Positions 4,425 to 8,528 of a stretch of DNA of 8,528 nucleotides are shown here, in pieces. Position 1 is the stretch's first letter, and the number at the start of each line of letters is the position of its first letter. The translations under genes were made by a program, and so were the position numbers. This stretch comes from CAZGVW01 sp964529265 (GTDB lineage: Bacteria > Planctomycetota > Phycisphaerae > Phycisphaerales > UBA1924). The stretch spans positions 1 to 8,528 of the forward strand of contig CAZGVW010000247.1 in assembly GCA_964529265.1 (NCBI GenBank), given 5' to 3'. The notes under the pieces are model-generated. The model was given only the letters and a program-made list of their open reading frames with translations. It was not told the origin of the DNA and made no database searches.

Positions 4425-6611
4425 TCAGAATTGCACGATGGCGTTGAGGCTCACGGAGCGTCCGGGCGCGAGCACGAAGCGCGGGTCGGGGCTCGCGTAG
4501 TACTCGTCGTTGAGGAGATTGCGCACGAGGCCGCGCAGCTCGAGCTGCCGCCCGACGCGCCAGCCGCCGCCGGCGTCGAGGAGCGTGGCGCCGGGCGAGT
4601 CGATCTCGCTCGGTCCCGGTCGCGTGTCTTCGGTGAACACCGCGAGCCGCGCGTAGACGTCGACGCGTTGGTCGAACGCCTTGCGCCCGATCACCGACAG
4701 CGTGGGCGGCGCGATGTCGTCCAGATCCACGTCGTCGTCCAGCGCGCGTCCGCGCGCGACGTGCGCGGCGACCTCGACCGAGTAGCCGTCGCCGAACGCC
4801 GATCGCGCTTCGACTTCGACGCCCTGCAGCCGCGCGCGGCCGCGGTTGCGGAAGAAGAAGAAGTCGGGATCGGTCTGGAACCGCTCGACCAGATCGTCGA
4901 TGCGGTACCGGTAGTAGTACATGGCGAACTGCGATCGCCCGGCGGCGTAGCGGGCCGAGAGGTCGAACTGGAGGCTCGTTTCCGGCTCCAGGTCCGGGTT
5001 GCCCGTGATGAAACCGCGGCCGGACGGCCCACGGAAATAGCGATCGGACAGCACCGGATCGCGGAAACCGCGCGACACCTGCGCGGTCACGCTGAGTCCG
5101 TCGGCCGGCGCGACCGTGATCGAGGCGAAGCCCGACGGCGCCGTGTGCGACGTGGAGCGATCGCCGAAGAAGCCGCCAACGTTGCGCGTGGTGACGTGAT
5201 CGCCGCGCACGCCCGCTGCCACCCGCGCGACGCGGGTCACCGGAAGCGCCGCTTCGCCATAGAACCCCGTATCGATGCGGCGGGCACCGTCCACCGACAC
5301 GTTCGTCGTGTTCTCGGTCAGCAGGTCCGACGGGTTGAAGCGCTGGATGATGTCGAGCGCCTCGAGTCCGAGACGGCCGTTCACGTCCACGCCGAACTTC
5401 ACGTCCAGCCGTCCTGCCGTGCGCTCGGCGTGCGCCTTCACGTGGAAGTCCTTCGCCGAGAGGTCCGCGCGCTCGATGGTGCGGCCGGTCGTCGCCGTCG
5501 CGAAGCGATCCTGATCGATCCGCTGCTCGTAGCCGCCGAGGAACGTGGTGAGCGCCAGCTGCCGGAAGCCGGCGACCTGCGCGAGCTCGTAGGACGCGGT
5601 GAACCGGTGCGAGTTCTCGAACGGATAGGAGAAGCGGACGGCGCGCGAGTTGTCGCGCGGCCGCTCGAAGTCGCGCCCGAAGTCGCTCTGCCACGACGTC
5701 GAGAGCCACGCGCGCCCCACGAGATGGCTGAAGTTGACGACGAAGCCGCGGTCGCGCCAGCCGGAGTTGAAGACCTCGCCGTCGGGGCTGTCGTAGTCCC
5801 CGGCGTTTCGCACGTGCCCCTGGACCAGGACGCCGCCGCGTTCGAGTCCGCGCGACAGCTCGAACGACCCGCGCGCTTCGGGGACGCCCGCGCCGAGGGT
5901 GCCCACGAATCGCGCGCGCAGCGGCGACCCCGGCTGCGCCCGGCGCGTCTGCACCGACACGACCCCGCCCAGCGCGTCCGATCCATACGCGACGGAGCCC
6001 GGACCGCGCGAGACGTCGATCCGCTCCACGATCGCGGGATCGAGAAAGGTCCCGCTCGGTCCGACGCGGCGCTCGCTCGTGACGCGGCCCCCGTCGATCA
6101 GCAGCAGCGTGCGTCCGCGCGCGAGGCCTCGCATCGCGGGCACCGACGCGTGCCCTTCCGACACCTGATTGATGCCGGCGACGGTCTCGAGCGCCTGCGC
6201 CAGGTTCTCCGGACTGCGCTGCGCGATCTGCGTGCCCGACAGCACGGACGTCGCCGAGGCCGGCGCGGTGTGGATGCTGGGCGCGGCGCCGATCACCGTG
6301 ACCGTCTCATCGGCCACCGGGCTCACCGGAATGGATCGAATGCCGTCGCCGATCGCATCGATCACCACCGGTCTGGCGACCTGGCCGCCCGGCAGGACGA
6401 GAATGACTTGAAAGGGAACGGGGGGCACCGGCGACCAGCTCCAGCGGCCGTCGGCATCGGTGCGCGTCGAACCCGGGAGGCCCGCAATCGACACGGTGAC
6501 GCCGGCAATGGGTGCGCCCGTGCCTTGATCCACGACGCGCGCGTCGAAACGGGACGGCGGCTGCTGGACGCCGGCGGACAACGCGAGCACCGCGACGAGC
6601 GCGATCATCAT
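4425..6611 (-). CDS. TonB-dependent outer-membrane receptor with carboxypeptidase-regulatory-like domain
   Basis: A 728-residue outer-membrane receptor that would import a ligand into the periplasm using TonB/ExbBD energy. It begins with a short signal peptide (MMIALVAVLALSAGVQQ, residues 1-17). Next comes a beta-sandwich domain of the carboxypeptidase-regulatory/CnaB type at about 21-95 (VVDQGTGAPIAGVTVSIAG, RTDADGRWSW), which is common in Acidobacteria and Bacteroidetes receptors. DETVTVIGAAP at about 100-110 is TonB-box-like. The plug follows at about 115-235, with MRGLARGRTLLLIDGGRV and IDVSRGPGSVAYGSDALGGV. The rest is beta-barrel strands, ending FVLAPGRSVSLNAIVQF with the terminal Phe expected for BAM-dependent folding. 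The length is normal and the gene looks intact. The two ATGs at 6611 and 6608 have no clear Shine-Dalgarno. Ligand unknown: siderophore, vitamin, metal or glycan are all possible. It is divergent from a BlaI/M56 operon only 74 bp away. Confidence 0.93.
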   Translation of the reverse strand: MMIALVAVLALSAGVQQPPSRFDARVVDQGTGAPIAGVTVSIAGLPGSTRTDADGRWSWSPVPPVPFQVILVLPGGQVARPVVIDAIGDGIRSIPVSPVADETVTVIGAAPSIHTAPASATSVLSGTQIAQRSPENLAQALETVAGINQVSEGHASVPAMRGLARGRTLLLIDGGRVTSERRVGPSGTFLDPAIVERIDVSRGPGSVAYGSDALGGVVSVQTRRAQPGSPLRARFVGTLGAGVPEARGSFELSRGLERGGVLVQGHVRNAGDYDSPDGEVFNSGWRDRGFVVNFSHLVGRAWLSTSWQSDFGRDFERPRDNSRAVRFSYPFENSHRFTASYELAQVAGFRQLALTTFLGGYEQRIDQDRFATATTGRTIERADLSAKDFHVKAHAERTAGRLDVKFGVDVNGRLGLEALDIIQRFNPSDLLTENTTNVSVDGARRIDTGFYGEAALPVTRVARVAAGVRGDHVTTRNVGGFFGDRSTSHTAPSGFASITVAPADGLSVTAQVSRGFRDPVLSDRYFRGPSGRGFITGNPDLEPETSLQFDLSARYAAGRSQFAMYYYRYRIDDLVERFQTDPDFFFFRNRGRARLQGVEVEARSAFGDGYSVEVAAHVARGRALDDDVDLDDIAPPTLSVIGRKAFDQRVDVYARLAVFTEDTRPGPSEIDSPGATLLDAGGGWRVGRQLELRGLVRNLLNDEYYASPDPRFVLAPGRSVSLNAIVQF

Positions 6612-6685
6612 GGCTGTTTCACTGTAGGGTCCGCGGACCGACTACTACCATGCCTCGTACGCCGCGGAGCCGATGCCGCGGTAAG
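6612..6685. promoter_or_regulatory. shared promoter region with palindromic candidate operator
   Basis: This 74-bp gap lies between the divergent starts of the TonB receptor and the BlaI-family repressor. GGTCCGCGGACC at 6628-6639 is a perfect 12-bp palindrome, flanked by TGTAG on the left (6623-6627) and CTACTAC on the right (6642-6648). BlaI/MecI repressors bind dyads with TACA/TGTA or TAC/GTA-type half-sites, so the flanking elements could be half-sites, but they are not exactly symmetric about the palindrome centre. An operator here could control both genes. I could not assign reliable -35/-10 boxes. Confidence 0.4.
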
Positions 6686-7111
6686 ATGAACGGCATGTTC
6701 CGCCGATGGTGGTCGGCGCGCCCGGCGCTCGGCCCGTTGGAGATTCGCGTGCTCGAGCACCTGTGGTCGCGGCCCGGCCCGGCGACCGTCAAGGACGTCC
6801 ACGCGTTGTTCCCGCAGCTCGCCTACACGACGTTGATGACGACGCTCGATCGGCTGCACCGCAAGGGCATGCTGATCCGGCAGCGCGCGGGACGCGCCTT
6901 CAAGTACGAGCCGCGCATGCCGCGCGAGCAGTTCCTCGCCGAGATGGCGTCCGACAGCCTGGTGAGCCTGCTGCCGTCGGATGGATCGTCGCGGCCGATT
7001 CTGTCGATGTTCGTCGACGCCGTCGGCCGCCACGACGCGGCCGTGCTCGACGAGCTGGACGGCCTGCTTCGGGCCGCGCGCAAGCGTCAGCGCAAGGAAG
7101 GGTCGTCATGA
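6686..7111 (+). CDS. BlaI/MecI/CopY-family transcriptional repressor
   Basis: A 141-residue winged-helix repressor of the BlaI/MecI (Penicillinase_R) family. Residues about 14-85 form the DNA-binding domain: LGPLEIRVLEHLWSRPGPAT, then VKDVHALFPQLAYTTLMTTL with the recognition helix (the family pattern is AYTTVxTxLxRLxxKG), and the wing GMLIRQRAGRAFKYEP. The C-terminal helices (EQFLAEMASDSLVSLL onward) are the dimerisation region where partner-triggered cleavage occurs in BlaI. Its length matches the family. The start could be ATG 6686 or ATG 6695; neither has a strong ribosome binding site. Its TGA overlaps the ATG of the M56 gene, so the two are co-translated. Regulation is probably autogenous through the divergent promoter region. 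Calling it blaI would imply beta-lactamase control, which is not shown here. Confidence 0.93.
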   Translation: MNGMFRRWWSARPALGPLEIRVLEHLWSRPGPATVKDVHALFPQLAYTTLMTTLDRLHRKGMLIRQRAGRAFKYEPRMPREQFLAEMASDSLVSLLPSDGSSRPILSMFVDAVGRHDAAVLDELDGLLRAARKRQRKEGSS

Positions 7112-8046
7112 GCCGCACCGGCATGACGCTGATCGTCGTGTTCGCGAGCTACGCGGTACTCAACGCCGCGCTGACGTTCGTCGTGAGCGCGGGGTGGGTC
7201 GCCGGGCTGAAGCGCCGCGTGCAGTCACAGACGGCGCTGCTCGGCCTGCGTCTGGTGCCCTCGGCCGGCGCGGCCATCCTGACGCTGACGATTGCGCTGC
7301 CCGCGTTCCTGCGGTTCGAGCCCCACCGTGGTCCCGAGACGCCCGGCACGCTCATCGTCCTGCTGGCGGCGGTGAGTGTGGCCCTGGTGCTGCTCGGAGT
7401 GATCAGGGGCGTCCGGGCGATCGCGAGCACGCGCGCGATGGCCGTCCGCTGGAAGGCGCTGCGCCGCCAGCAGTCGCCCGGCGGACTCGCCATGGACGTC
7501 GTGGACGTGCCGTCGCCGGTCGTCGCGGTCAGCGGCGTGTGGCGCCCGCGGCTGCTGATCGGCCGCGACGTCGCCGCGCAGTGCACCGCGGAAGAGCTGG
7601 CGCTGATCATCGCGCACGAGGAGGCGCACGTGCGCGCGCGCGACAACTTCAAGCACTTCCTGATGCTCGTCAGCCCCGACCTGCTCGCCTCGCTGCCGAT
7701 CGGCCGCGCCCTCGAAGAGCGCTGGCGCGCCGCCACCGAGCACGCCGCGGACGAGTACGCGACGAAGGGCGGGGCCGAACATCGCGTCCGGCTCGCGACG
7801 GCGCTGGTCAAGATGGCCCGGCTGGCGTTGACGACGCCGCCGCAGCCCGGCGTCGCGAGCACGTTGATTGGCGCCGACGGCATCGAAGGCCGCATCCGCC
7901 GGCTGCTCGATCGGCCTCCCGCGCTCCCGTCGATGAGCTATCTCTGGATCGCGCCGGCGCTGCTGCTCGTGTGCGCGGCAGTCGCGATCGGCGAGCACCA
8001 GGGGATTCACGCCGCGATCGAGCACGTGGTCGGCGTCGGCAGATAG
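7108..8046 (+). CDS. M56-family (BlaR1-like) membrane metallopeptidase, no sensor domain
   Basis: A 312-residue membrane zinc protease of peptidase family M56. Hydrophobic segments lie at about residues 6-30, 44-68, 80-102 and 288-307. The catalytic site is IIAHEEAHVRARDNF (H170, E171, H174), with the downstream ATEHAADEYA (E211, D215) as the probable third-ligand region. WRPRLLIG at 145-152 is the usual strand ahead of it. The gene begins within the repressor's stop (ATGA overlap at 7108-7111), preceded by AAGGAAG, so the two form an operon. In BlaR1 and MecR1 the protease is followed by a penicillin-binding sensor domain of about 250 residues. Here the protein ends just after the last membrane segment, so the signal must be different or come through a partner. 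It is convergent with mgtE, 25 bp away. Confidence 0.92.
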   Translation: MSRTGMTLIVVFASYAVLNAALTFVVSAGWVAGLKRRVQSQTALLGLRLVPSAGAAILTLTIALPAFLRFEPHRGPETPGTLIVLLAAVSVALVLLGVIRGVRAIASTRAMAVRWKALRRQQSPGGLAMDVVDVPSPVVAVSGVWRPRLLIGRDVAAQCTAEELALIIAHEEAHVRARDNFKHFLMLVSPDLLASLPIGRALEERWRAATEHAADEYATKGGAEHRVRLATALVKMARLALTTPPQPGVASTLIGADGIEGRIRRLLDRPPALPSMSYLWIAPALLLVCAAVAIGEHQGIHAAIEHVVGVGR

Positions 8047-8071
8047 TTCATCTCTCGCGTCCTGCCGACGC

Positions 8072-8528
8072 CTACAGCCAACGCGAGAACATCGTCGCCA
8101 GGCCGAGGAACGTGAAGAAGCCGGTGACATCGGTCACCGTCGTCAGCACGATCGAGGACGACTGCGCCGGGTCCTGTCCCAAGACGCTCAACAAGACGGG
8201 AATAGCGGCCCCGGCCACACCGGCAATCGCCATCGCCAGCACCATGGCGATTCCGATCACCGCGCAAAGCGCCAGCGAGCCGCTCCAAACGTAAACGCCC
8301 AACATGGTGACCAGCGCTACCGCAATGCCGTTGAACAGCCCCGCGAAGAACTCTTTGACGACCAGCTTCGGCCAATGGCTCGCGGTGACCTCCCGCAGCG
8401 CCAGCCCGCGCAACGTGACCGCCAGGGCCTGCGCACCCGTGTTGCCCGATTGCCCGGCCACAACGGGCAGCAGAACCGCCAGCGCTGTCACGCGGGCAAT
8501 GGTTTCCTCAAACAAACCGACCACCGAC
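8072..8528 (-). CDS. mgtE: MgtE-type magnesium transporter, C-terminal membrane part (5'-truncated by window)
   Basis: The visible 151 residues are the end of the transmembrane domain of MgtE, a Mg2+ channel/transporter of the inner membrane whose opening is controlled by cytoplasmic Mg2+ through N and CBS domains. The diagnostic motif is LPVVAGQSGNTGAQALAVT, corresponding to the conserved P-x-x-x-G-x-x-G-N-x-G-x-Q of the pore-lining helix. Further membrane helices follow (FNGIAVALVTMLGVYVW, LCAVIGIAMVLAMAIAGVAG, VTGFFTFLGLATMF), with LGQDPAQSSSIVLTTVTDVT between the last two, the Mg-site segment (family D-P-A-x-x-S). The gene ends in TAG at 8074-8072 and continues past the right edge, so the cytoplasmic domains are not seen and the first visible codon is internal. 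SGN instead of GGN in the motif is a minor variation. It is convergent with the M56 gene, and no terminator hairpin is evident in the 25-bp gap. Confidence 0.93.
   Translation of the reverse strand, partial: SVVGLFEETIARVTALAVLLPVVAGQSGNTGAQALAVTLRGLALREVTASHWPKLVVKEFFAGLFNGIAVALVTMLGVYVWSGSLALCAVIGIAMVLAMAIAGVAGAAIPVLLSVLGQDPAQSSSIVLTTVTDVTGFFTFLGLATMFSRWL

Noticed and set aside
4431..6689. A 752-codon open frame on the plus strand, antisense to the TonB receptor
   Set aside because: It mirrors the codon structure of the receptor gene in GC-rich DNA, has Arg/Ala/His-rich low-complexity composition and no recognisable domain, while the minus strand has a complete receptor with signal peptide and terminal Phe.
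6686..8046. Beta-lactam resistance regulation (blaI-blaR1 with beta-lactamase)
   Set aside because: The protease lacks the penicillin-binding sensor and no beta-lactamase or alternative PBP gene is present; only the family-level repressor/protease call is supported.
6981..8294. A 437-codon plus-strand frame overlapping the BlaI and M56 genes
   Set aside because: The product is Arg/Ala-rich and motif-free, whereas both overlapping genes have intact family motifs in their own frames.

Overview
The window is a GC-rich stretch of bacterial chromosome with tightly packed genes on both strands. The gene content fits an environmental, aerobic Gram-negative bacterium. It includes a TonB-dependent receptor with an N-terminal carboxypeptidase-regulatory-like domain, a YciE/YciF-type ferritin-like protein, a BlaI/M56 regulatory pair and polypurine intergenic repeats. 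These together recall Acidobacteriota of the Vicinamibacteria type, but that placement is inference from family style, not from a marker gene.

Layout, left to right. Positions 1-405 hold no intact gene. They contain a possible remnant of a small secreted-protein domain and two copies of a short repeat, 48 bp apart, lying just past the 3' end of a tRNA-Arg(TCT) gene on the minus strand (406-482). A 26-bp perfect palindrome lies between the tRNA and a minus-strand gene for a DUF892 ferritin-like protein with an unusual basic tail (619-1293). A small uncharacterised minus-strand gene (1517-1780) is divergent from a PHBH-fold FAD-dependent oxidoreductase (1897-3141). The oxidoreductase stop codon lies in the left arm of a 38-bp imperfect inverted repeat. 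The two arms enclose a short, startless fragment that looks like the beginning of an ankyrin-repeat gene. On the other side of the repeat a membrane-anchored SprT-like zinc metallopeptidase (3274-4149) is read on the minus strand.

The right half is dominated by a TonB-dependent outer-membrane receptor (4425-6611, minus). A short shared promoter region separates it from a divergent two-gene operon, a BlaI/MecI-family repressor and an M56 (BlaR1-like) membrane metallopeptidase with overlapping stop and start codons (6686-8046, plus). The last feature is the C-terminal transmembrane part of an MgtE magnesium transporter, convergent and cut by the window edge.

The most coherent functional unit is 4425-8046. 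By analogy with BlaI/BlaR1 systems, the M56 protease would sense an envelope signal and trigger inactivation of the repressor, derepressing its own operon and possibly the divergent TonB receptor. The M56 protein has no penicillin-binding sensor domain, so beta-lactam sensing is not supported. No CRISPR array, phage module, insertion sequence or clearly new multi-gene system was found. The points most worth a second look are the repeat-bounded gene fragment at 3105-3262, the TonB receptor paired with BlaI/M56, and the palindrome at 550-575.
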